The notes under the pieces are model-generated. The model made no database searches, was not told the origin of the DNA, and worked only from the letters and a program-made list of their open reading frames with translations. From positions 1-64,000 of the forward strand of contig NZ_RZNJ01000005.1 of the NCBI RefSeq assembly GCF_003994485.1: a DNA stretch of 64,000 nt, read 5' to 3'. The position numbers and the translations under genes were made by a program. This DNA is from Arsenicitalea aurantiaca (GTDB lineage Bacteria; Pseudomonadota; Alphaproteobacteria; Rhizobiales; Devosiaceae). Below are positions 42,413 to 53,094 of the stretch, piece by piece. Position 1 is the stretch's first letter; every line of letters begins with the position of its first letter.

Positions 42413-43716
42413 CAGACGCCCAGCCAGTCTCGCAATGCATACCACCAGGAGCCGAGCGTGGAGTATTGAGCGCGGAGCGCCCGCCCACCGGGAAACGGGA
42501 TGTAGCGGATGTCGGCGAAGACGTCGAACCGGCCACGATCGCCATCAATGGCCTCGGCGAGGATCCTGCCGAACAGGTGAGAGCCCGTTACGCCATGGCC
42601 CGAATAGCCATGGGCAAAATAGATGTTGTCCCCGAGCCTGCCCATTTGCGGCACGCGCGAAAAGGAGAGCGCGAAATTGCCGCTCCAAGCGTAGTCGATC
42701 CGCACGCCCGTCAGTTCAGGAAAGACCTTTTCGAGATTGGGCCGCAGTTTCTTTTCGACATCGGCGGGGTCGGTGCCGCCATAGACGACGCCGCCGCCGA
42801 AGACGAGCCGATGGTCTGCCGAGAGCCGGAAATAATCGAGGATGTAACGCACGTCCTCCACGCATTTGTCGGTGGGCAGGAGGCGACGGGCCCGCTCCTC
42901 GCCCAGGGGCTCGGTCGCGACCATCTGGGTCGAGACGGGCATGACGCGATTGGCGAGTTCGGGGATGACGTCGCCGAGATAGGCGTTCCCGCAGAGCACT
43001 GCTGCCTTGGCGCGAACGCTGCCGGTAGCGGTTTCGACGCGAGCGCCGCCGGCGTCCTGGGTGACACGGGTGACGGGGGAGAGCTCGAAGATCCTCCCCC
43101 CGAGGCTTTCAAAGCCAGCGGCTTCCCCGAGGACAAGGTTGAGCGGGTGCATATGTCCGCCTGATCTGTCGAGCATGCCGCCGCAATAGGCGTCGCTGCC
43201 CACATGGGCCCGGATGCCGTCGCGGTCGAGCAGTTCGTGATCGTCCATACCATGGCGTGCCCAGAGCGCCTTCTTGGCTTCGAGCTCAGCCATGTGCTTT
43301 TCGGTATAGGCGGCATAGATATTGCCGCGCTTCAGATCACACGCGATCCCGAACCTGTCGACGAGGTCATAGATGATCGAGGCGCCTTCCTGCAGCAGCC
43401 CGCCGACGAAATCGGCCGCGGAGGCGCCATAGCGCTTCTCGATCGTTCCGAGCGAGGCGTTGAGCCCATTGACGATCTGCCCGCCATTGCGGCCCGACGC
43501 GCCCCAGCCCACCTGGGCGCCTTCAACCACGATGACGCTGTAACCGCGTTCGGCCAGATGGATGGCAGTCGAGAGCCCGGTGTAGCCCGCTCCCACGACG
43601 CAGATATCGGCGCTTTCCTCACCGTTGAGGACCTTGGGGGTGCGAATGATATTGGCCGAGGCGGCATAGAAGCTGGGAGGATAGCTGCCGTCGCCGGCAT
43701 AGGAGGACGTCATCAC
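42412..43716 (-). CDS. puuB: Gamma-glutamylputrescine oxidase-like FAD enzyme
   Basis: A 434-residue DAO-type flavoprotein. ADICVVGAGYTGLSTAIHLAERG (as ADICVVGAGYTGLS and TAIHLAERG), then VGWGASGRNGGQI and FAHGYSGHGVTGS, are the FAD and family motifs of PuuB-like oxidases. It would oxidise gamma-glutamylputrescine with release of hydrogen peroxide. It overlaps the PuuA-like gene by 4 nt upstream. Other DAO members act on N-methyl amino acids, so the assignment rests on the partner gene. Confidence 0.82.
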   Translation of the reverse strand: MMTSSYAGDGSYPPSFYAASANIIRTPKVLNGEESADICVVGAGYTGLSTAIHLAERGYSVIVVEGAQVGWGASGRNGGQIVNGLNASLGTIEKRYGASAADFVGGLLQEGASIIYDLVDRFGIACDLKRGNIYAAYTEKHMAELEAKKALWARHGMDDHELLDRDGIRAHVGSDAYCGGMLDRSGGHMHPLNLVLGEAAGFESLGGRIFELSPVTRVTQDAGGARVETATGSVRAKAAVLCGNAYLGDVIPELANRVMPVSTQMVATEPLGEERARRLLPTDKCVEDVRYILDYFRLSADHRLVFGGGVVYGGTDPADVEKKLRPNLEKVFPELTGVRIDYAWSGNFALSFSRVPQMGRLGDNIYFAHGYSGHGVTGSHLFGRILAEAIDGDRGRFDVFADIRYIPFPGGRALRAQYSTLGSWWYALRDWLGV

Positions 43717-45077
43717 ACCACCTCAAGATAGGCGCTGAATTCGAGATCGGTCACCTGCGAGGCAAAGCCGGCGATCTCCTGGCGCTTGCAGGCCAGAAAC
43801 ATCGATTGCAGCACCGGATCGAAGATGCGCGGCACCATCGTGCCATCCTCGAACGCATTGACGGCCGATGCCCAATCCGCCGGCAATTTGGGAAGGCGCT
43901 CCGAATAGGCCCGGCCCGAAAAGGGTTTTGGCGGCATGAGCTCATCCTCGATGCCGACGAGCGCCGCGCCCAGTATGCCGGCGATGACGAGATAGGGATT
44001 GGCGTCGGCGCCCGCGACGCGGTGTTCGATACGGCGGGCCTTGGGGCTGCCGCCCGGGATGCGCACCGCGCTCGTCCTGTTCTCATAGCCCCATGAGATC
44101 GCATTGGGCGCGTGGGTATCGGGGCGCAGCCGCCTGTAGGAATTGAAATGCGGAGCAAAGAGCAATGTCGTCTCGGCCATGCCGGTGAGAAGGCCCGCAA
44201 CGGCATTGTGCATGATGGGCGAGCCATATTCGCTGCCATCGTCAAAGACGTTGTTGCCCGCCGCGTCGTTGACGCTGAAATGGACGTGAAAGCCATTTCC
44301 CGAGCGCGTGCCATAGGGCTTTGCCATGAAGGTCGCCACGAGCCTGTGCTTGCGCGCCACGCCCTTGACGATCCTCTTGAAAAGAACCGCATCGTCCGCC
44401 GCCTTCAGCGCGTCGGCGGTATGGAGCAGGTTGATCTCGAACTGGCCGATGCCGTTCTCGGCAATCGCGGTATCGGCGGGCACGTTCTGCTGTTCGCACT
44501 GGGCGTAGACGTCGCGGAAGAATTCGCCGAAATCCTCGAGCTCGTCGAGCGAGAGGATGGCGTCGGAATCCAGCCTCTTGCCGGTATAGGGCGAGATCGG
44601 AGGCACCGCAGAATCGGCTTCCGGATCCACGAGGTAGAATTCGAGCTCCGTCGCGACGACCGGCGTCAGTCCGTGTTCGGCGTAGCGCCTCAGGATATGG
44701 GCGAGTGCCTGGCGCGGATCGCCGAGGAACGGCGCCCGCGTTTCCTGGAACATCCAGAGCGGGATCATGGCGCTGGGGCGCGTGGTCCAGTTGATCGGCA
44801 GCGCGCCGCGGCCGGTCGGATTGCATATTCCGTCAGTATCGCCGCCCGCAAAGACCAGCGCATTGCCCACGATGTCTTCGCCCCAGACGTCGACGCCCAC
44901 GATCGAGAGCGGCATGCGGATCCCGCCATCGATCACGCGCTGGGCCTGGCCGATGGGAATGCGCTTGCCGCGCATGATGCCGTTGAGGTCGCAAACGGCG
45001 GTATGCAGCACCTCGATCTCGGGGTGGTCGGCGAGCCAGCCAACCACGTCTTCGATGCGCTTGCGATCCTGCTGCAT
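43713..45077 (-). CDS. puuA: Glutamine synthetase-like gamma-glutamylpolyamine ligase
   Basis: A 454-residue protein of the glutamine synthetase fold. VVATELEFYLVD, AENGIGQFEINLL, GNGFHVHFSVN and NRTSAVRIPGG are the catalytic segments. Unlike true glutamine synthetase it lacks the adenylylation-site tyrosine region. With PuuB it forms the first two steps of putrescine use by gamma-glutamylation. The start at 45077 is preceded by GGAGGAG; an upstream in-frame ATG (45113) lacks homology. Confidence 0.88.
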   Translation of the reverse strand: MQQDRKRIEDVVGWLADHPEIEVLHTAVCDLNGIMRGKRIPIGQAQRVIDGGIRMPLSIVGVDVWGEDIVGNALVFAGGDTDGICNPTGRGALPINWTTRPSAMIPLWMFQETRAPFLGDPRQALAHILRRYAEHGLTPVVATELEFYLVDPEADSAVPPISPYTGKRLDSDAILSLDELEDFGEFFRDVYAQCEQQNVPADTAIAENGIGQFEINLLHTADALKAADDAVLFKRIVKGVARKHRLVATFMAKPYGTRSGNGFHVHFSVNDAAGNNVFDDGSEYGSPIMHNAVAGLLTGMAETTLLFAPHFNSYRRLRPDTHAPNAISWGYENRTSAVRIPGGSPKARRIEHRVAGADANPYLVIAGILGAALVGIEDELMPPKPFSGRAYSERLPKLPADWASAVNAFEDGTMVPRIFDPVLQSMFLACKRQEIAGFASQVTDLEFSAYLEVV

Positions 45078-45280
45078 TGGTTGCGGCTCCTCCAGTCGCC
45101 GTGCACGGGGCATGCCGGCGTTCTAACCCAGGTTATCCCTACCTTTCTGAACGGCTCGGCCCTCCGCGTCAAATCGCCCGGCAGCCATCGGGGTCGCCTC
45201 CGGGGCTTTCGGTCTGGCGCCGAGCGATGATTTCGTGTTGGAATGGCTTGGGCGCGTTACACACCCTTGAAGGGACGGTC

Positions 45281-45595
45281 ATGGCAACCGACGCGGACAA
45301 TCTGCGCGAGCAATTGGCGCTTACCGGCCTATCCTATGCCGATTGGGAAGGGGAGGCGCTCGACCTCGAGCGTGCCGCCGATGCCGCAGAAGGCGGGCGG
45401 TATGTCGATCGGCGCCATCTGCAGCGCGCCGGCGAACTCGTCTCGCAGATCGATTCCGAGCTCGGCATGCTCGAAGAGATCGCTCAGGATGCACGCGGCG
45501 AGATGGTCGCGCAGATCCTTGGCGTGCGGGACCGGCTCGAAGCCCTGTCGCGGCGCATCCGCGAAGCGGCGCGCCGCATGCACGGGTTGATCTGA
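45281..45595 (+). CDS. Hypothetical coiled-coil protein
   Basis: A 104-residue hydrophilic, helical protein (AGELVSQIDSELGMLEEIAQ and RDRLEALSRRIREAARRM) without a recognised domain. The upstream open frame is a shadow of the PuuA gene's 5' region, so the ATG at 45281 is taken. Its end faces that of the next gene with a 1-nt gap. Confidence 0.5.
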   Translation: MATDADNLREQLALTGLSYADWEGEALDLERAADAAEGGRYVDRRHLQRAGELVSQIDSELGMLEEIAQDARGEMVAQILGVRDRLEALSRRIREAARRMHGLI

Positions 45596-45596
45596 G

Positions 45597-45959
45597 CTAT
45601 TCGGCGGCTTCCTGGTAGGTGACGGCCTTCGGCGCAGGTGGGCGCGTGGTCGCGAGCCGGCGGAGCATCGCCTTCATCGTTTCGTCCGGCTCATAGGCGG
45701 AAGGCTTGGCATTGTCTGCGCGGGAGAGAACCGAACGCAGATCGTCCGGGCTCCAGCCTGTGCTGCGCAGATAAGGGCGCGCCGGCAGAGGTGCCGGATG
45801 GTAGTCGGCCTCGCGCGGCCGGACCGGTCCGATGAAGCCGCTCGCGATCTGCGTGTCCGCGGCCTGTTCGTTCCCTTGAGCCTCAGGGCGTCGGCCGAGC
45901 GACTGGCGGATGCGATCAAAGAGCGAAGGTCTTTCGGACGCGGACGGGACGAGGGACAT
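45597..45959 (-). CDS. Hypothetical protein
   Basis: A 120-residue protein without recognised domain. It starts SLVPSASERPSLFDRIRQSL, and the second half reads STGWSPDDLRSVLSRADN. The ATG at 45959 has GGAG upstream; one three codons earlier is possible. Confidence 0.45.
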   Translation of the reverse strand: MSLVPSASERPSLFDRIRQSLGRRPEAQGNEQAADTQIASGFIGPVRPREADYHPAPLPARPYLRSTGWSPDDLRSVLSRADNAKPSAYEPDETMKAMLRRLATTRPPAPKAVTYQEAAE

Positions 45960-46166
45960 GAGGCACACTCCGTTTCAGGTTCACCGGCCCCCACGGCGGA
46001 TGAGGTGAAGCTACCGGTTCAATGCCTGCCAAAATAAGGCGTGAGCATCGAACGACGTATGTCCGTCATAAGTTCCTGCGCGCGTTCTGAAATTTTCGGC
46101 GGGTCGCCGTAAGTCGAAAGTCTTGCCTGCCCCGCCCGATTGGAATCGGGCGAAATCTGGTCCGGA

Positions 46167-46688
46167 TCAGCGGTCCTGCGTCAGCTCGTTTCGATAGCGC
46201 TGGGCGTTCTCGACATAGTGCCGGGCGGACTGGCGGAGCGCCTCGGCCCGGGCTGCGTCGATCTCGCCGACAACCCGGCCTGGCACACCCATGACAAGAC
46301 TGTTGTCGGGAATGTCCTTGCCCTCGGGGATCAGGGCCTTGGCGCCAATGAGGCAGCCCTTGCCGATGCGCGCGCCGTTCAAAACGACCGCACCGATGCC
46401 GATGAGCGAGCCGGCGCCGATCGTGCAGCCATGGAGCATGGCGAGGTGTCCCACCGTGACGTCTTCTTCGATCGTGAGGGGATGGCCCATGTCGGTATGA
46501 AGCACGCAGCCATCCTGGATGTTGCTGCCTTCCCCGATCGTGATGGGCTCGTTATCCCCCCGCAAGACCGCGTTCCACCAGATGCTGGCCCGTGCCTTGA
46601 GGATCACGCGTCCGATCACCACGGCGTTGGGCGCGACCCAGGCGTCCGCCGCACTTTCGATCCTGTGTCCGCCAAGGCTGTAGCGCAT
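46167..46688 (-). CDS. Gamma-class carbonic anhydrase-like hexapeptide protein
   Basis: A 173-residue left-handed beta-helix protein. H64, H81 and H86 ([15 protein letters not shown]) match the metal-binding histidines of the gamma carbonic anhydrase family, in the usual 5-residue spacing for the last two. Family members also act in acyl-carnitine or respiratory complex I contexts. GGGAGG lies before the ATG at 46688. It lies downstream of the dehydratase gene on the same strand, separated by an inverted repeat. Confidence 0.85.
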   Translation of the reverse strand: MRYSLGGHRIESAADAWVAPNAVVIGRVILKARASIWWNAVLRGDNEPITIGEGSNIQDGCVLHTDMGHPLTIEEDVTVGHLAMLHGCTIGAGSLIGIGAVVLNGARIGKGCLIGAKALIPEGKDIPDNSLVMGVPGRVVGEIDAARAEALRQSARHYVENAQRYRNELTQDR

Positions 46689-46704
46689 GTCCATCCTCCC
46701 GCTG

Positions 46705-46735
46705 TGGGTCCCACCCCTAGCGGCAGCGGGACCCA
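46705..46735. repeat. Inverted repeat TGGGTCCC / GGGACCCA
   Basis: Perfect 8-bp arms (46705-46712 and 46728-46735) around 15 nt, between the dehydratase end and the carbonic anhydrase start. It may be an operator or a terminator; no T-run follows. Confidence 0.5.
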
Positions 46736-46761
46736 AGGGCAAGGCCGGCGGACCGGGGCTG

Positions 46762-47916
46762 CTACCAGTTGGTGTAGGAGCCGTCGCGCCGCCTGAGGTG
46801 CGGAGCCTCCCAGAACTTGAAGCTCTGCTTGGCAATCAGCTCCTCATTGACCTCGATGCCGAGGCCCGGGGCGTCCGACACGAGATAGTGGGCGTTTTCG
46901 AGCACGGGCTGGACGGGGAAAAATTCCGAATTGTCGAACCCCAGATGTTTTTCAGCTGGGCTCGCCCGGCATTCGAGCCAGGAGAAATTGGCGACCGCCG
47001 CACAGAAATGGACGCTCGCTGCGGTGCAGATGGGCCCCAGCGGGTTGTGCGGCATCATGTCCACATAATGGGCCTCGCTCCAGCCGGCGACCTTCATCGC
47101 TTCGGTCAGCCCGCCGACATTGCAGATGTCGATGCGATTGAACTGGTGGATGTCGCGCTCGATATAGGGGATGAACTGCCATTTCGACGCGAATTCCTCG
47201 CCGATGGCGAAGGGAATGTCGGTCATCCGCCGCAGCGCCTCATAGGCCTCCGGGGTTTCGTCGCGGATCGGCTCCTCGAGGAAATCGAGCGTGCCGCGAT
47301 CCATCTTGTTGCAGAAGCTCGCCGCTTCCGCGACCGACAGGCGGTGGTGATAGTCGATGCCCAGCACCACTTCCTCGCCCAGGGCCTCGCGCGCTTTCAT
47401 CAGCCATTTGGCGGTTTTCGCGATATGCTCGCGCGGCTCGTAGATCTCGGAGTTTTCATGGCCGGAGGGCGAAAGCCGCATGGCGGTCCAGCCATGCTCG
47501 ATCAGCATCCGGGCCTGCTCGATCATCTCCTCGCCCGGCTCGCCATAGGTGGTGGCAAAAGTCGGGATGCGGTGGCGCTGCCGGCCTCCCAGAAGCTCGT
47601 AAACCGGGACGCCGAGCGCCTTGCCCTTGATGTCGTAGAGCGCGATGTCGATTGCCGAGATGGCGGCGGCGAGCACGCGCCCCCCTTCGAAATACTGGCT
47701 GCGATACATCTCCTGCCAGAGTGCGCCGATCTGGAAGGGGTCCTTGCCGAGAAGGAACTCGGTATAGTGCTCGATGGCGCCGACCACGGCCTTCTCGCGG
47801 CCCGACAGCCCGCTCTCGCCCCAGCCGAAGACGCCCTCGTCGGTCTCGACCTTGACGACGAGCTGGTTGCGGATGCCCACCCAGACCGCATAGGGGCGAA
47901 TGGCGGTGATCTTCAT
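46762..47916 (-). CDS. Enolase-superfamily sugar-acid dehydratase, second
   Basis: A 384-residue member of the mandelate racemase/galactonate dehydratase group. Metal ligands appear as D in GIDYHHRL, E in LEEPIRDE and E in [16 protein letters not shown] carries the likely catalytic histidine. It starts 19 nt after ManD. It and ManD are the last genes of the leftward Yej-like transporter operon. Confidence 0.87.
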   Translation of the reverse strand: MKITAIRPYAVWVGIRNQLVVKVETDEGVFGWGESGLSGREKAVVGAIEHYTEFLLGKDPFQIGALWQEMYRSQYFEGGRVLAAAISAIDIALYDIKGKALGVPVYELLGGRQRHRIPTFATTYGEPGEEMIEQARMLIEHGWTAMRLSPSGHENSEIYEPREHIAKTAKWLMKAREALGEEVVLGIDYHHRLSVAEAASFCNKMDRGTLDFLEEPIRDETPEAYEALRRMTDIPFAIGEEFASKWQFIPYIERDIHQFNRIDICNVGGLTEAMKVAGWSEAHYVDMMPHNPLGPICTAASVHFCAAVANFSWLECRASPAEKHLGFDNSEFFPVQPVLENAHYLVSDAPGLGIEVNEELIAKQSFKFWEAPHLRRRDGSYTNW

Positions 47917-47935
47917 CTTGCTGTTCCTTTGGGAA

Positions 47936-49141
47936 TTACCAGTGCCAGAGCGTGCCGTCCTCGAGCCGGGCGACCGGCAGATAGGCGCGCTCATAGGGAT
48001 ATTTGGCGGCGAGCGTCTCATCGATGTCGACGCCGTGCCCGGGCGTGTCGCCCGGGTGCAGATGCCCGTCGGCAAAGCGCCAGGCATGGGGGAAGACTTC
48101 GTGCATGGGCTCGGTGTAGCCCGAATATTCCTGGATGCCAAAATTGGGCGCCCAGAGATCGAGATGGAGGTTCGCGCCGAGGCAGATGGGCGACATGTCC
48201 ATGGCCCCATGGCAGGCGGTGCGGACATTGTAGACCGAGGCGAAGTCCATGATGCGCCGGAGCGCCGTGACCCCGCCGGCATGGACGGCGGTGGTGCGGA
48301 TATAGTCGATCAGCTGTTCCTCGATCAGCAGCCGGCAATCCCAGATGGAGTTGAACACTTCGCCCACCGCGAGCGGGGTCGTCGTGTGCTGGCGGACCAG
48401 CCGGAACCCCTCCTGGTGCTCGGCGGCAACGGTGTCCTCGAGCCAGAACAGGCGATAGGGCTCGAGATCCTTGCCGAGCCGTGCCGCCTCGATGGGCGTC
48501 AGGCGGTGATGGGTGTCGTGCAGCAGGTGGAGCTCGGTGCCATAGGCCTTGCGCAGTTCCTCAAAGAGCGCGGGCACGTAATTCATGTATTTGGCCGTCG
48601 ACCAGACCTCCTCGCGCGGCAGGGCGTCGGCGGCGGCGCTGTTGGTATTGGACTTGTCGGTGCCATAGATCGGGGGCAGGCCCGGAATGCCGGTCTGGGC
48701 GCGGATGGCGAGATAGCCCTCCTCCTGGCGCCTGCCGACGGCCTCGACCGTTTCGGCGATGTCGGCGCCCGAGGCGTGGGTATAGCAGAGGACGCGCTCG
48801 CGGCTCGCGCCCCCCAGCAGCTGGTAGAGCGGCATGTTCGCCGCTTTCGCCTTGATGTCCCAGAGCGCCATGTCGATGCCGGCGATGGCGCACATGGTCA
48901 CCGGGCCGCGACGCCAGTAGGCGCCCTTGTAGAGATACTGCCAGATGTCCTCGATCCGCGCCGGATCGTGCCCGATGAGGCACGGGACGACATGCTCGGT
49001 GAGATAGGCGGCGACAGCCAGTTCGCGCCCGTTGAGCGTGGCGTCGCCAACCCCGTAAAGCCCCTCGTCGGTGATGATCTTGACGGTCACGAAATTGCGG
49101 CCGGGGGCAGTGACGATGATCTTGATGTCGGTGATTTTCAC
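47936..49141 (-). CDS. manD: D-mannonate dehydratase, ManD type
   Basis: A 401-residue enolase-superfamily enzyme with the typical ManD length and start ([22 protein letters not shown], in two parts [11 protein letters not shown] and [11 protein letters not shown]). Catalytic and metal segments are visible: [26 protein letters not shown] and [12 protein letters not shown]. It converts D-mannonate to 2-keto-3-deoxygluconate. The start is GTG at 49141, chosen by the family N-terminus. It follows the transporter ATPase gene after 43 nt. Confidence 0.88.
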   Translation of the reverse strand: MKITDIKIIVTAPGRNFVTVKIITDEGLYGVGDATLNGRELAVAAYLTEHVVPCLIGHDPARIEDIWQYLYKGAYWRRGPVTMCAIAGIDMALWDIKAKAANMPLYQLLGGASRERVLCYTHASGADIAETVEAVGRRQEEGYLAIRAQTGIPGLPPIYGTDKSNTNSAAADALPREEVWSTAKYMNYVPALFEELRKAYGTELHLLHDTHHRLTPIEAARLGKDLEPYRLFWLEDTVAAEHQEGFRLVRQHTTTPLAVGEVFNSIWDCRLLIEEQLIDYIRTTAVHAGGVTALRRIMDFASVYNVRTACHGAMDMSPICLGANLHLDLWAPNFGIQEYSGYTEPMHEVFPHAWRFADGHLHPGDTPGHGVDIDETLAAKYPYERAYLPVARLEDGTLWHW

Positions 49142-49184
49142 GTCGGGGCACTCGAAGGGGGAACGGGAGGGGGCGCAGACCGGG

Positions 49185-50875
<1,691 letters not shown>

Positions 50876-50879
<4 letters not shown>

Positions 50880-52036
50880 GAATGGGACTCGTAGGGGTCT
50901 GCTGCATCGCGCAGGCCATCGCCGAGGAAGTTGAGCGAGAGCACGGCGATGACGATGGCGGCGGCGGGCGTGAAGAGCAGCCACGGAGCCTGGCTGACCG
51001 CGCGGATGTTCTGGGCTTCCTGCAGCAGCACGCCCCAGGAGATGATCGGCGGCTGCAGCCCGATGCCGAGGAAAGAGAGGGCGGTTTCGGCCAGGATCAT
51101 GGTGGGGATCGCGAGCGTCAGCGTCGCAATGATGTGGCTCATGAACGACGGCACGAGGTGCTTCAGGATGATGCCGATCTCGCTCATTCCGTCGAGACGG
51201 GCGGCGACGACGAAATCTTCGTTCCTCAGCGACAGGAACTTGCCGCGCACCTCGCGGGCGAGACTTGTCCAGCCGATCAGCGAAACGATGAGGGTGATGA
51301 CGAAATAGGTCTGGATCGGCGGCCAGCCGACGGGGATCGCGGCGGCAAGGCCCATCCAGAGGGGGATTGTGGGGATCGAGCGCAGGAACTCGATGAAGCG
51401 CTGGATGACGAGATCGACGGTCCCGCCGAAAAAACCCGAAATGCCGCCGATCACGACCCCCAGCACGAGGCTGAGGAAGACGCCGACGAGCCCGATCGAG
51501 AGCGAAATCTTGGCGCCGTGGACGACGCGGCTGAAGATGTCGCGCCCGAGCCGGTCGGCGCCGAAGAGATAGACCGCGCTGCGAGGCCCGGGCTCAAGCG
51601 CGCCGAAGAGCTTGGTCTGCATCGGGATGAAGCCGAGCAGCCGATAGGGCTGGCTGGGCACGAAGAGCCCGATCCGGACGGGGTTTTCCGGATCGACCGC
51701 GAACTCCCGGCGCATGGAGTCCTGGTTCAGCGTCATCGAGAGCCCTTCGACATGGGGTGCGAAGGAGCCGTCGATGAAGAGCCCGATTGGGGTCGGTGGC
51801 GCGTAGGTGAAGGTGGCGTTCGTCGCGTTGGGGTCGAGCGGGGCGATGAAGTCCGCGAAGGCCGCGACGAGGTAGAGAAAGAGGACGACAAAGAGGCTGA
51901 CGAGCGCAAGCCTGTGCTTTTTGAACTTGAGCCAGAAGAGCGTCCACTGGCCGGCTACGGCGATGTCGCCCTTGCGGGGGGACGTCGTCGGCGCGGGTAC
52001 GCCCGCGGCGGGCGGCAGGTGCTGGATATCGGTCAT
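50876..52036 (-). CDS. Dipeptide-type ABC permease (YejE/DppC-like)
   Basis: A 386-residue permease, longer than a typical DppC because of a periplasmic loop of about 100 residues between helix 1 and the permease domain. The EAA-type loop is LRNEDFVVAARLDGMSEIGIILKHLVPSF (as LRNEDFVVAARLDG and MSEIGIILKHLVPSF). It overlaps both neighbours by 4 nt. Confidence 0.92.
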
Positions 52037-53019
52037 TGGTAGCGGATCCGCGGGTCGGCGATGGCCAGCAGGATGTCGGAAATCAGCGTGCCGATGACTG
52101 TGAGAACGGAGATCAGGAGGATCAGCGTGCCGGCGAGATACATGTCCTGCGCGAGCAGCGCGCGCAGCAGCAGCGGACCTGTGGTGGGCAGGCTCATCAC
52201 CACCGAAACGATGATCTCGCCTGAAATGACGGCGGGAAGGATCCAGCCCAGTGTCGAGATCAGCGGGTTGAGCGCTAGGCGGACGGGATAGCGGATGAGG
52301 AGCTCGAATTCGGACATGCCCTTGGCCCGGGCGGTGGTGACATAGGGCTTCGAGAGCTCATCGAGCAGGTTGGCGCGCATGATGCGCACGAGCGCCGCGA
52401 GCGAGCCGATGCCGATGACGAAGACCGGCAGCCAGACATGGTTGACGAAATCGAGGAACTTGCCCCAGCTCCATGGCGCATCGATGTACTGGGCCGAAAA
52501 GAGCCCACCCACCGACTGGCCAAAATAGGTGGACCAGACATACATGGCGACCAGCGCGAGCACGAAATCGGGGACGGCGAGGAAGAAAAACGCCATGAAC
52601 GTCGCCGAATAGTCGGTGATCGAATACTGCCGGACCGCCGAGAGGATGCCGATCGGGATCGCCAGCGCCCAGACGAAGCAGAGCGTGAGGAAGGCGAGGA
52701 GGAAGGAGAAGCCGAGCCGGTTCCAGATGAGGTTTGTTACGGGCTGGCCGAGTTCGAACGAGATGCCGAAATCCCCGCGGGTCAGTATGCCCGCCATCCA
52801 TTTGTAATACTGGACATAAATGGGCTGATCGAGCCCGTAGCGCTCGCGCATGGCCGCGACAGTACCGGCTTCCACTGCTCCGCCCTGGCTCGCCCAGTCC
52901 GCCATCAGCGTCGTCAGGTAATCGCCCGGCGGCAGCTGGATGATCGCGAAAGCGACGATGGAGACGGCGAACAGCGTCGGGATGACGAAGAGGAGCCGTT
53001 TGAGGATGAACAGGATCAT
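52033..53019 (-). CDS. Dipeptide-type ABC permease (YejB/DppB-like)
   Basis: A 328-residue permease with six helices. It starts ILFILKRLLFVIPTLFAVSIVAF (as ILFILKRLLFVIPTLF and AVSIVAF) and has PYVTTARAKGMSEFELLIRYPV (as PYVTTARAKG and MSEFELLIRYPV) as EAA loop. The stop overlaps the next permease's start (4 nt). A GC palindrome separates it from the binding-protein gene. Confidence 0.93.
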   Translation of the reverse strand: MILFILKRLLFVIPTLFAVSIVAFAIIQLPPGDYLTTLMADWASQGGAVEAGTVAAMRERYGLDQPIYVQYYKWMAGILTRGDFGISFELGQPVTNLIWNRLGFSFLLAFLTLCFVWALAIPIGILSAVRQYSITDYSATFMAFFFLAVPDFVLALVAMYVWSTYFGQSVGGLFSAQYIDAPWSWGKFLDFVNHVWLPVFVIGIGSLAALVRIMRANLLDELSKPYVTTARAKGMSEFELLIRYPVRLALNPLISTLGWILPAVISGEIIVSVVMSLPTTGPLLLRALLAQDMYLAGTLILLISVLTVIGTLISDILLAIADPRIRYQ

Positions 53020-53058
53020 GCGACCTCTGCGCGTCGGGACGTCATGGGAAATGAGGCA

Positions 53059-53079
53059 GGGCGGCGCCGGGCGCCGCCC
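53059..53079. repeat. 21-bp GC palindrome after a binding-protein gene
   Basis: Arms GGGCGGCGCC and GGCGCCGCCC flank a single G at 53069. It lies 15 nt after the SBP stop, leftward, and 40 nt before the permease start. No T-run is present. Confidence 0.7.
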
Positions 53080-53094
53080 CTCTCCGGGAGGAGC

